DNA of 17,128 bases from Bacillota bacterium (lineage in GTDB: Bacteria; Bacillota; Clostridia; Tissierellales; Peptoniphilaceae), in assembly GCA_023394045.1 (NCBI GenBank), contig JAEXBN010000044.1, forward strand, positions 1-17,128, in the 5' to 3' direction. The notes beneath the pieces were generated by a model. It worked only from the letters and a program-made list of their open reading frames with translations, had not been told where the DNA came from and did no database searches. Position 1 is the first letter of the stretch. Each line of letters opens with the position of its first letter. Made by a program: the position numbers and the translations under genes. Below, in pieces: positions 1 to 7,295 of this stretch.

Positions 1-1640
1 GTTGGGGGCTGACGTACTTGATCCCAGCAGGAAAGTTTTCTACTCATGAAGTGGAGTATGTGGATGCAGCAGGAGAAACAAAAACTCGCACGGTATTGAT
101 GGAGGAGACGTTCCGGTATCAATATCCATTGAACAAAGAATTTTTGAGCACAGAATTGCCGAAATTGGCGCAGGATCCTGCCGCGCTGGAGGCGGATCAA
201 GTGGACACCGAAGGGTTGAAAGCGCTGCTTGCCGAGGATCCGGCAACATGGGATTCCCAGAGTTTGGACGACGTTGGGCTCACCGACGATGTGCTTTATG
301 CGCACTACGGGGAAAGTTTCTACGATCAGACGGCGAAACAGCACAAGACCGCAACTCTATGGGGAACGGACGATTTCGGCGGTTTTGGAATTTTGAACTA
401 TGTGTTTGAAGGCCTGGTCTCTGGAGATAAGTATGGATCAGCCGTGGGCATTGTGGCTCTGTTGCTCGTTGTGGGCGGGGCATTTGGTATTGTGATGGCG
501 ACGGGAGCCATTGATGCTGGAATTTATGCCTTTATCGACAAGACACGAGGGCTGGAGCGTTTGGCATTGCCGCTGCTGTTTTATCTGTTTTCCCTGGGAG
601 GTGCGACATTCGGCATGAGTGAGGAGGTCATCCCCTTTTCCATGGTCATGGTGCCGTTCGTGATTGCTTTGGGATATGACTCGATTGTGGCGGTCACGGT
701 CACGTTTCTGGCTTCGCAGGTCGGAAACGCGGTGTCTTGGATGAGCCCGTTTTCGGTCGCCATCGCGCAAGGCATCGCGGGCATACCGGTGCTTTCCGGA
801 GCAGGGTTTCGCTTGGCCTGCTGGTTCATCGTCACCGGGCTCGGCGCGGCATACATGATGATTTATGCCGAGCGCATCCGCAAGAATCCGCAGCTTTCGG
901 CGGTCTATGAGTCGGACGGAAAGTTCCGCGCCAAACTTCAAGAGCGCGGGTCCAATCACGAGTTCAACTTGGGTCACAAAATCATCCTGATCGAGATGCT
1001 GGCTGTGCTGGTGTGGATCGTCTGGGGCGTGATGAGCAAGGGGTACTACATTCCGGAAATTGCCTCTCAGTTTTTTGTCATGGGCGTGGTGACGGGGGTG
1101 ACCGCGATTCTGTTCCACCTCAACGATATGACCATCAACAAGATGGCTTCGCTGTTTCAGTCGGGTGCGGCGGATCTTGCGGGAACGGCCGTCGTCGTCG
1201 GTATGGCCAAGGGCATCCTGCTCGTGTTGGGCGGCAGCGATGCCAACACCTTCTCGGCGCTTAATACGATTCTGTACACGATCGGCAATGCGTTGAAGGC
1301 GGTGCCGAATGTCATCGCGGCCATCGGAATGTATTTATTCCAGAGTTTGTTTAATTTGGTGGTGACCTCAAACTCGGGACAGGCAGCCTTGACGATGCCG
1401 ATCATGGCGCCACTCGCCGACTTCGTCGGTCTTTCGCGTCAAATCGCCGTTCTGGCATACCAGATGGGCGCTGGCTTCATGGACGCATTCACGCCGGTTT
1501 CGGCCAGCTTGATCGGCGTCTTGGGCGTAGCGGGAATTTCTTGGGTCAAATGGGCCAAGTTCCAAATCAAAATGCAGGGATTCTTCTTCATCCTTGGATC
1601 GATCATTTTGATTATCGCGGTAGCCATTGGGTTCCAATAA
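1..1640 (+). CDS. YfcC-family C4-dicarboxylate/amino acid carrier, 5' truncated
   Basis: An integral membrane carrier of the YfcC/DcuC-like family, probably secondary uptake or exchange of amino acids or small peptides; the substrate cannot be read from the sequence. The frame is open to the window edge and reads WGLTYLIPAGKF from base 3, the usual end of the family's first membrane helix, so the true start lies outside the window and the TTG at 18 is internal. Counting from that Leu, residues 5-122 are hydrophilic and acidic, presumably an external loop between helices 1 and 2 and longer than I expect for the family. Membrane segments follow from about residue 141, with the conserved stretch TFGMSEEVIPF near 197-207. 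The C-terminal half contains SNSGQAALTMPIMAPL and a final hydrophobic helix ending at FQ. iadA starts 25 bases after the stop, which suggests co-transcription and a peptide-derived substrate. Family call firm, substrate uncertain. Confidence 0.85.
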   Translation, partial: WGLTYLIPAGKFSTHEVEYVDAAGETKTRTVLMEETFRYQYPLNKEFLSTELPKLAQDPAALEADQVDTEGLKALLAEDPATWDSQSLDDVGLTDDVLYAHYGESFYDQTAKQHKTATLWGTDDFGGFGILNYVFEGLVSGDKYGSAVGIVALLLVVGGAFGIVMATGAIDAGIYAFIDKTRGLERLALPLLFYLFSLGGATFGMSEEVIPFSMVMVPFVIALGYDSIVAVTVTFLASQVGNAVSWMSPFSVAIAQGIAGIPVLSGAGFRLACWFIVTGLGAAYMMIYAERIRKNPQLSAVYESDGKFRAKLQERGSNHEFNLGHKIILIEMLAVLVWIVWGVMSKGYYIPEIASQFFVMGVVTGVTAILFHLNDMTINKMASLFQSGAADLAGTAVVVGMAKGILLVLGGSDANTFSALNTILYTIGNALKAVPNVIAAIGMYLFQSLFNLVVTSNSGQAALTMPIMAPLADFVGLSRQIAVLAYQMGAGFMDAFTPVSASLIGVLGVAGISWVKWAKFQIKMQGFFFILGSIILIIAVAIGFQ

Positions 1641-1665
1641 AGTAAGAAAAGAACAAGGAGGGATC

Positions 1666-2847
1666 ATGTTTGTGCTCATTCAACAGGCGCATATTTATGC
1701 TCCTGAAGATCAAGGCGTGCAGGATGTGCTGGTTGCCGGGTCGCAGATTGTGGCCATGGCGGAGCACTTGGACACGCCGTCCATTCCCGGAGTAGAGGTT
1801 GAGGTGATTGACGGCCATGGGAAGGTGCTCACCCCAGGATTTATTGATGGACACGTGCACATTCTCGGAGGTGGCGGTGAGGGAGGCTTTGCCACCCGCA
1901 CACCGGAAGCGACGTTGACGACGCTGACCAAGGCGGGGGTGACCACAGTGGTGGGAACACTCGGAACCGATGGGGTTGGGCGCGATACGATGGCATTACT
2001 GGCGAAAGCACGCGGACTTGATGAGGAAGGCGTGACGACGTACATCTACACGGGGGCATACCGCATTCCTGTCCCGACGCTCACAGATAGTGTGATGAAG
2101 GATATCATGGCGATCGATAAGATTGTGGGGGTCGGGGAAATTGCGCTATCGGATCATCGGTCGTCTCAACCCACGTTTGAAGAATTTCTCCGTGTGGTCG
2201 CGGATGCGCGCGTGGCGGGAATGCTTTCAGGGAAAGCCGGGCTGGTCAACATTCATATGGGTGATGGCAGGTCGAATCTTTCGTACCTGCGCCGTGCGGT
2301 TCAGGAAACGGAAATTCCCTATACACAGCTCTTGCCGACCCACATGGGACGCAATCCGGAACTTTTTGAAGACGGCATTCAGTATATGAAAGAGGGCGGC
2401 TACTGCGATTACACGGGGGCGGACGATCCGGACTTGTGGGAGAGAGAGTACGGCGAAGTGCGCTACAGCAAGGCGGTGCGACGCATTTTAGAGGAAAAGA
2501 TCGATCTCGATCACTTCACCTTTACTTCGGATGGTCAGGGCAGCTTCCCGATGTTCAACGAGAAAAATGAGTATATTGGCATCGGCATTGGACGCTCCTC
2601 CTGCTTACTTGAGGGAGTGAAGGAGTGCGTGTTCCGCGAAGAAATTCCCTTGGAGGTCGCTTTGCGCGGGCTGACGTGCAACCCGGCAAAATTACTGAAG
2701 CTGCCGACGAAAGGGCGCGTGGCTGTGGGCGCCGATGCCGATCTGAATCTGCTGGAGGCGACAACTTTGACGATTGATACGGTGATCGCGCGTGGTCAAG
2801 TGATGGTGAGAGACGGAGTCCCAGTGGTGTTTGGGACATTCGAATAA
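1666..2847 (+). CDS. iadA: Isoaspartyl dipeptidase (beta-aspartyl-peptidase)
   Basis: Hydrolyses beta-aspartyl dipeptides left over from degradation of damaged proteins. It is a cytoplasmic binuclear-zinc amidohydrolase with a TIM barrel; 393 residues match the family size. The ATG at 1666 is chosen because AAGGAGGG (1655-1662) lies just upstream; an upstream in-frame ATG at 1627 lies inside the transporter gene and lacks such a site. Metal ligands visible by comparison with the E. coli enzyme are H63 and H65 (DGHVH), H197 (NIHMGD), H226 (LPTHMGR) and D289 (TSDG). Substrate-site residues are E72 (GGGEGG), Y132, R165 (SDHRS), R229 and S293. The metal-bridging position, a carbamylated Lys162 in E. 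coli, is Glu158 here (VGVGEIALSDHR). This matches the variant described for Colwellia IadA, in which Glu bridges the metals. Closely linked to the upstream carrier, probably as uptake plus cleavage. Confidence 0.95.
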   Translation: MFVLIQQAHIYAPEDQGVQDVLVAGSQIVAMAEHLDTPSIPGVEVEVIDGHGKVLTPGFIDGHVHILGGGGEGGFATRTPEATLTTLTKAGVTTVVGTLGTDGVGRDTMALLAKARGLDEEGVTTYIYTGAYRIPVPTLTDSVMKDIMAIDKIVGVGEIALSDHRSSQPTFEEFLRVVADARVAGMLSGKAGLVNIHMGDGRSNLSYLRRAVQETEIPYTQLLPTHMGRNPELFEDGIQYMKEGGYCDYTGADDPDLWEREYGEVRYSKAVRRILEEKIDLDHFTFTSDGQGSFPMFNEKNEYIGIGIGRSSCLLEGVKECVFREEIPLEVALRGLTCNPAKLLKLPTKGRVAVGADADLNLLEATTLTIDTVIARGQVMVRDGVPVVFGTFE

Positions 2848-2872
2848 ATAAAAAACAGGCTCATAGGACAAA

Positions 2873-2937
2873 AAATAAATAAAAGCTGAACGTTTGTCTG
2901 CTTTCTCGAGAGACAAACGTTCAGCTTTTATTTATTT
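2873..2937. terminator. Bidirectional intrinsic terminator between iadA and the aminotransferase gene
   Basis: A perfect 27-bp inverted repeat (2873-2899 and 2911-2937) with an 11-base loop. The core AGCTGAACGTTTGTCT arm is flanked by A-rich sequence on the left and T-rich on the right, so a U-tract follows the stem on both strands. It lies 25 bases after iadA and 69 bases after the end of the convergent aminotransferase gene, so it can serve both. Confidence 0.9.
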
Positions 2938-3006
2938 CGCCACTTTTTTAGCCTTTGAGCTGCGCGTTGGGGTTGAGAAAAGAACTCAAAAGGATGGAAA
3001 CCGCCC

Positions 3007-4200
3007 CTACTTTCGATCCGGATACATCTCCAACGCGGCATCAAGGATGCTGACGGCGCGGCTGAGTTTTTCTTTGTCCACGCAGTAAGAGATCCGAACC
3101 TCATCAATTCCGGCACCGGGAGTGTGGTAAAAGTTTTCGGCCGGTGTCAACAACACGGTTTCATTATCGACTGAAAATTCCTTGAGAAGCCAGACCACAA
3201 AGTCTTCCGCATTTTTTACGGGAAGTTTGACCAGCGTATAGAAGGCGCCTTCCGGATGGGAGAAGGCGATATCCACCATGCGGCTTAATCCGTCATTGAG
3301 CTCGTCGCGGCGTTCGCGGAAGATCTCGCGGATTCCGTCAAAATAGCGGTCGTCCAGGCTCGCCAACGCAGCAACAGCCTCCTGTTCTGCGTGCGAGGTT
3401 CCCAAATTCATCTGGCAGAGTTTGGTCAGGGCGAGTTGAAGATCTGGATTTTTTACAGCAAGCGTTCCGATTCGGGCGCCACAGACGGCATATTTTTTCG
3501 ATGCGCTGTCGATCAAGACCAGCTGGTCGCGAATCTCTTCAAAATCATAAAGAGAGATGAACGGCTCGTCTTTGAAATTCAATTCCCGGTAGACTTCATC
3601 CGAGATGATGAACAGATCGTGGCGCTTGGCAAAATTGACCAGACGCTGCAGTTCATCGCGAGAGTAGACACGGCCAGTGGGGTTTCCCGGGTTGGAGAAC
3701 AGCATTGCTCGAATATTCTCTTTATAGGCGGCTTCGAGTTCCTCTTCGGAGGGTACCTCATAGTTGTTTTCGACCCGCGCGGTGACCGCACAGACTTCAA
3801 TGCCCAACATATGCGTGATCATGCTGTAATTGGGATAGAATGGCTCAATCAGCATCACAGCATCGCCGGGATCGCAAACGGAGCTCAGCGTAAACTCAAT
3901 GCCCTGCGTTGCCCCGGCAGTGACAAAAATCTCATTGGGCGCATAAGAGATTCCGCAACGCTTATAGTATGCGCATTGTGCATTGCGCATGGAGTCCTCG
4001 CCGACAGCCTGCGGATAGCCGACCCGTCCATGGGGGAGGTTCGCCAGCGCTTCAAAGTATTCGTCCCTCGCATAGAGATCGGGCTGTCCGATGCTCAGCT
4101 TCAACACTTCCCGTCCCTTGGATTCCATTTCTCTCGCCAGACCCTGATAGCGTCTCGTGGGAGAAATCGACAGGTGATTCACACGTTCCGATAATTTCAT
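3007..4200 (-). CDS. Class I pyridoxal-phosphate-dependent aminotransferase (aspartate aminotransferase-like)
   Basis: A fold-type I aminotransferase moving an amino group between an amino acid and a 2-oxo acid, typically with glutamate/2-oxoglutarate as one pair; cytoplasmic. The 397-residue protein starts at the ATG complementary to 4198-4200, with AAGGAGG seven bases upstream (complement of 4207-4213); a start further upstream at 4242 is not supported. Visible family features are LSIGQPD near 35-41, AGATQGIE near 95-102, the NPGNPTG motif at 170-176 (N173 faces PLP), SDEVYREL with D201 and Y204, and SASKKYAVCGARIG at 232-245. In the last, K235 is the expected Schiff-base lysine and R243 contacts the PLP phosphate. 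A C-terminal DEVRISYC carries the probable carboxylate-binding Arg. Substrate is uncertain: aspartate, alanine or aromatic types cannot be separated here. It is divergent from glsA and has its own promoter. Confidence 0.9.
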   Translation of the reverse strand: MKLSERVNHLSISPTRRYQGLAREMESKGREVLKLSIGQPDLYARDEYFEALANLPHGRVGYPQAVGEDSMRNAQCAYYKRCGISYAPNEIFVTAGATQGIEFTLSSVCDPGDAVMLIEPFYPNYSMITHMLGIEVCAVTARVENNYEVPSEEELEAAYKENIRAMLFSNPGNPTGRVYSRDELQRLVNFAKRHDLFIISDEVYRELNFKDEPFISLYDFEEIRDQLVLIDSASKKYAVCGARIGTLAVKNPDLQLALTKLCQMNLGTSHAEQEAVAALASLDDRYFDGIREIFRERRDELNDGLSRMVDIAFSHPEGAFYTLVKLPVKNAEDFVVWLLKEFSVDNETVLLTPAENFYHTPGAGIDEVRISYCVDKEKLSRAVSILDAALEMYPDRK

Positions 4201-4578
4201 GGTGCACCTCCTTCTGTTCAGGTGGATCTCTTTCATTATCATTATAGGCGAGACTGGGTGAATTGAAAATAAGAGATGGAGACGTTTTGAACGATCTTAT
4301 AGATAGAGAATAAGATAAAGAATAGGACAGGCAATCGTTCGACCCATAAAACGGAAGAGCGGATGCTTGGTACCGGAAAAGAGATGGGATTGACAGGTGC
4401 ATAACAAGCTGGTATTTTGAGAGTGAAGCGTTTTGATGCCTTGAGACTATGCCATTGGATCAGAAAGAAAATACTGAAAATCGAGCGCGTTTCATCCACT
4501 CATTGTGAAGAAAACGTTTGAAGACGGTGCTCGTCATGTAAAGAGCATAGGGAAAAATCAAAGGAAAGTGAGAGAATC
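4201..4578. other. Divergent intergenic region, no gene seen
   Basis: This stretch separates the divergently read aminotransferase and glsA genes. It holds the aminotransferase ribosome binding site and promoter at its left end. Inside it are a 7-bp inverted repeat with a 9-base centre (ATCTTAT 4294-4300, ATAAGAT 4310-4316) and a small hairpin before glsA (4527-4532 with 4543-4548). For glsA I find only weak promoter candidates, such as TTGAAC at 4287 with TAAGAT at 4311. The short open frames here have no recognisable product. Confidence 0.5.
4241..4269 (-). promoter_or_regulatory. Probable sigma-A promoter of the aminotransferase gene
   Basis: Reading the - strand, a consensus -10 TATAAT (4246 to 4241) is preceded by a 17-base spacer and a -35-like TTTTCA (4269 to 4264, four of six consensus bases). 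This places the start of transcription near 4234, about 33 bases before the start codon. Confidence 0.6.
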
Positions 4579-5505
4579 ATGGACATTGAGCAATGTCTGG
4601 ATGAGGCTGTGCAGTATGGTCGGAAATATGTGGATCGGGGGATTGTCGCCGATTACATTCCGGAGTTGGCCAAAGCGGATCCGTCGGTGATCGGCTTGAC
4701 CGTGGTGGATCCTGAATTTTCTGTTTTCACCCGTGGGGAAGCCTCTTATAAATTTTCGGCACAAAGTATTTCAAAGGTCGTCATTTATCTTTGCTTGTTA
4801 GAGGCCTATGATTTTGATTTTGTGAAAAAGTACATTGGGGTTACGCCATCATCCAAACCGTTCAACAGCATTATCGAGCTGGAGCTGAGCCACCATAATA
4901 TTCCCGTCAATCCGTTTATCAACGCCGGAGCCATCGTGGCCACGGCGCTTCTGATGAATAAATATGGCGAGAACACGTTTGAGATGCTCCGTGAGAGAGC
5001 CTGCGCGATGTTTGGAAGGACGCATATCGACTACAGCCGAGGAATTTTTGAATCGGAACAGCGTACTGCGTACGCAAACCGGGCGCTGACCTATCTTCTT
5101 GTCAATGACGGCATCATTTCGCCAGATATCAATGTGGAAGACATGCTGTCCATGTATTTCAAGGCCTGCTCCCTTTTGGTCAACACGGTCGATCTTGCTT
5201 CGCTGGGAGCGATGCTTGGCCACAAGGGAATTGCGTCGGATGGAAGCCGGTGCATTTCCGCTCAGCACGCGCAGATTTTGCGAACCGTCATGGCGACATG
5301 CGGAACCTATGATTATGCGGGAGATTTTGCCTTATTGGTGGGCATGCCGGCCAAGAGCGGTGTCGGAGGAGGAATTATGGCGGCTTCACCAAAGGGGTAT
5401 GGCATCGGGGTATTTTGCCCGGGGCTGGATAAACATGGCAACTCCTATGTGGGAATGCGGATCCTTGAGCATTTGTCCAGGGATTTGGATTTGAGCATTT
5501 ATTAA
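4579..5505 (+). CDS. glsA: Glutaminase (serine-dependent glutaminase A)
   Basis: Hydrolyses L-glutamine to L-glutamate and ammonia in the cytoplasm. The 308-residue protein has the normal length of bacterial GlsA and its beta-lactamase-like fold. The catalytic SxxK motif is S63-I-S-K66, matching Ser66/Lys69 of E. coli YneH. Other family positions are N115 (NPFINAGAI), E160 and N167 (ESEQRTAYANRA), Y193, Y244 and the loop KSGVGGG at 259-265 with S260. The start is the ATG at 4579; the ribosome binding site is weak (AAGGAAAG ending ten bases upstream). The AGCS symporter gene follows after 105 bases with no terminator. The same pairing of glutaminase with a glutamine/alanine symporter is known from the Bacillus subtilis glsA-glnT operon, so import and deamidation of glutamine is the likely joint role. 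Confidence 0.96.
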   Translation: MDIEQCLDEAVQYGRKYVDRGIVADYIPELAKADPSVIGLTVVDPEFSVFTRGEASYKFSAQSISKVVIYLCLLEAYDFDFVKKYIGVTPSSKPFNSIIELELSHHNIPVNPFINAGAIVATALLMNKYGENTFEMLRERACAMFGRTHIDYSRGIFESEQRTAYANRALTYLLVNDGIISPDINVEDMLSMYFKACSLLVNTVDLASLGAMLGHKGIASDGSRCISAQHAQILRTVMATCGTYDYAGDFALLVGMPAKSGVGGGIMAASPKGYGIGVFCPGLDKHGNSYVGMRILEHLSRDLDLSIY

Positions 5506-5610
5506 TCTTGTTGGCTGTTTCTGGTTGCGGCGGAGGGCGGAAGGATCATCTTGGTCAAGGGCGGATGATTCGCTGCTGCCGCTGCACAAAACGAAAGGGA
5601 AGGAAAAAGA

Positions 5611-7035
5611 ATGGACATTTTTCTAAGCAACGTTTTTGGTGTGATTGGAAAAATCAACGATGTGTTGTACTATCCGATCCTCATCATCCTCCTTCTGATT
5701 ACGGGGCTGGTATTCACCTTTAGGACGAAGTTTTTGCAGCTGCGTCTTTTTGGTGAATCCATTCGAGTCGTCAGCGAAAAGCCGAAGGAGAAAGGTTCGG
5801 TTTCCTCTTTCCAGGCGCTGATGGTTTCGACCGCTTCTCGCGTTGGTACTGGAAATATTGTGGGTGTTTCCAGCGCCATTTGCCTTGGCGGATACGGCGC
5901 TGTGTTTTGGATGTGGATTGTGGCGCTCATTGGAGGAGCTTCTGCATTTATCGAGTCCACGTTGGCGCAGGTTTATAAACGCCGCGATGCCAATGGAGAG
6001 AGCTATGGCGGACCTTCTTATTACATTGAATCCGCGCTGCATAGCCGCTTCTTTGGCGTTGTCTTTGCCGTGAGTTTGATTCTGACTTATGCCATTGGAT
6101 TTAATATGTTGGCGGCATTCAACCTGCAGACGAGCTTTGCCGCCTACGGGTTCTATGATAAAGCGATCACGCCATGGATCATCGGCGGCGTGCTGGCCGT
6201 TCTGACGGCGATTTGCTTGTTCGGAGGCGGAAAACGCATCGTTCACGTCACTTCGCTTCTGGTTCCGGTCATGGGCGTGCTTTTCGTCATCGTCAGCCTG
6301 GTGATGATTGTGTTGAATTTCAGCTACATGCCAACCGTCTTCGCGAATATTTTTAAGGATGCCTTTAACTTTAAGGCGATCTTCGGCGGGATTGCCGGAT
6401 CCAGCCTGATGCAGGGTATCAAGCGCGGTTTGTATTCCAATGAGGCAGGTATCGGATCGGCGCCAAACGCGGCAGCTTCCGCCAGCGTCAGCCATCCGGT
6501 GAAACAGGGTCTGGTTCAGATGCTCTCCGTCTTCATCGATACTTTGCTGATCTGCAGCGCCACGGCGTTCATGTGCCTGAGCTCAGGGATCGCTCCGACC
6601 GAAGAAATGGCGGGTGCCCCGTATGTTCAGCAGGCGGTATCCACCTTATTGGGCGGGTTAGGCAATCCGTTTATCACGTTGTCCCTGTCCCTCTTCGCGT
6701 TTACGACGCTGATCGGGAACCTCTACTATGTGGACAACAATCTCGCGTACATCAATGGCAAGGTTCCCGGAAAGACGTTCATGACGGTTTATCGTCTGAT
6801 CGCCGTCTTTGTGATCTTTCTGGGCGCCGCGCAGGAGTCTGCGTACGCTTGGGCGCTGGCGGATCTTCTGATGGGCGTGATGGCGTTAATCAACCTTCCG
6901 GCGATCTTCGCGCTGAGCAAAACCGCGATTGATGCATTAAAGGATTACGAGAAGCAGAGAAAAGAGGGAAAGAATCCGGTCTTTGTGGCCAAGAATATTG
7001 GGTTGGATGATCGGAAACTTGATTTCTGGAAATAG
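5611..7035 (+). CDS. Sodium/alanine(glutamine) symporter, AGCS family
   Basis: A cytoplasmic-membrane secondary transporter of the alanine/glycine:cation symporter family (AlsT/GlnT/AgcS type) that takes up a small neutral amino acid with Na+. At 474 residues it has normal length and about 11 hydrophobic segments. Family landmarks are VGTGNIVGVSSAI at 78-90, part of the amino acid and Na+ site, GGPSYYIE at 133-140, and KRGLYSNEAGIGSAP at 271-285. The start ATG has AAGGA six bases upstream. Linkage to glsA argues for glutamine as substrate, but alanine or glycine remain possible from sequence alone. No U-tracted terminator is seen between its stop and the tRNA-Cys promoter six bases further on, so some read-through into the tRNA gene is possible. 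Confidence 0.93.
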   Translation: MDIFLSNVFGVIGKINDVLYYPILIILLLITGLVFTFRTKFLQLRLFGESIRVVSEKPKEKGSVSSFQALMVSTASRVGTGNIVGVSSAICLGGYGAVFWMWIVALIGGASAFIESTLAQVYKRRDANGESYGGPSYYIESALHSRFFGVVFAVSLILTYAIGFNMLAAFNLQTSFAAYGFYDKAITPWIIGGVLAVLTAICLFGGGKRIVHVTSLLVPVMGVLFVIVSLVMIVLNFSYMPTVFANIFKDAFNFKAIFGGIAGSSLMQGIKRGLYSNEAGIGSAPNAAASASVSHPVKQGLVQMLSVFIDTLLICSATAFMCLSSGIAPTEEMAGAPYVQQAVSTLLGGLGNPFITLSLSLFAFTTLIGNLYYVDNNLAYINGKVPGKTFMTVYRLIAVFVIFLGAAQESAYAWALADLLMGVMALINLPAIFALSKTAIDALKDYEKQRKEGKNPVFVAKNIGLDDRKLDFWK

Positions 7036-7040
7036 CGTGC

Positions 7041-7069
7041 TTGCGCCGGAGAATGAAACTTGCTATAAT
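7041..7069 (+). promoter_or_regulatory. Promoter of the tRNA-Cys gene
   Basis: The -35 TTGCGC (7041-7046, four of six consensus bases), a 17-base spacer and a perfect -10 TATAAT (7064-7069) predict a start near 7076, about 15 bases before the mature tRNA. The promoter lies within a perfect 14-bp inverted repeat (7044-7057 and 7081-7094). Confidence 0.8.
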
Positions 7070-7090
7070 TGGCATCGTGATTCATTCTCC

Positions 7091-7161
7091 GGCGACATAG
7101 CCAAGTGGTAAGGCAGAGGTCTGCAACACCTTCACCCCCAGTTCAAATCTGGGTGTCGCCT
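7091..7161 (+). tRNA. tRNA-Cys (anticodon GCA)
   Basis: The cloverleaf folds by eye. The 7-bp acceptor is GGCGACA (7091-7097) with TGTCGCC (7154-7160). The D stem is GCC/GGC. The anticodon stem is GAGGT/ACCTT, with the loop CTGCAAC giving anticodon GCA at 7123-7125. A 4-base variable region follows, then the T arm CCCAG/CTGGG with TTCAAAT loop. The discriminator is T7161, the U73 identity base typical of cysteine tRNAs. CCA is not encoded (TCA follows), so a CCA-adding enzyme is needed. It has its own promoter and terminator between agcS-type and glnA genes. Confidence 0.97.
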
Positions 7162-7217
7162 TCAAATATAAAACGCCGCTCTATCTTCGGGTAGAGCGGC
7201 GTTTTATATTTGAAGGC
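7158..7217 (+). terminator. Intrinsic terminator after tRNA-Cys, with UUCG tetraloop
   Basis: A 28-bp stem (7158-7185 with 7190-7217; one G-U pair) closes on a TTCG tetraloop. The GC-rich core (ACGCCGCTCTA and its complement) is followed by TTTTATATTT, which acts as U-tract. The base of the stem reaches into the last bases of the tRNA acceptor strand, and C7157 with G7218 would extend it one pair further. Confidence 0.85.
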
Positions 7218-7256
7218 GCAGGCTCCGGATAAAAGCGTACGAGGCGGTTAAACTTT

Positions 7257-7265
7257 TGATAAAAT
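7257..7265 (+). promoter_or_regulatory. Possible extended -10 promoter of glnA
   Basis: TGATAAAAT (7257-7265) fits the extended -10 form TGnTATAAT with one mismatch and has no clear -35 partner. It would start transcription about 24 bases before the glnA start codon. I found no GlnR-type TGTNAN7TNACA site nearby. Confidence 0.4.
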
Positions 7266-7295
7266 GTAGGATATTTATGAAAGAGGGAGGCACAT

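Noticed and set aside
2873..2937. Mobile-element end or attachment site, because of the perfect 27-bp inverted repeat
   Set aside because: There is no transposase, target duplication or second copy in the window; position between convergent genes and U-tracts on both sides fit a bidirectional terminator.
4508..4523. Catabolite-response (cre) site around GAAAACGTTTGAA upstream of glsA
   Set aside because: Although it has an AAACGTTT palindrome core, both outer conserved positions (TG and CA) are wrong.
5623..6495. Long open frame of 290 codons on the - strand inside the symporter gene
   Set aside because: It is antisense to a clearly recognisable AGCS protein, has no recognisable domain, and its composition is that of a complement of membrane-protein codons.
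7219..7295. GlnR operator before glnA
   Set aside because: No TGTNAN7TNACA match could be found on either strand.
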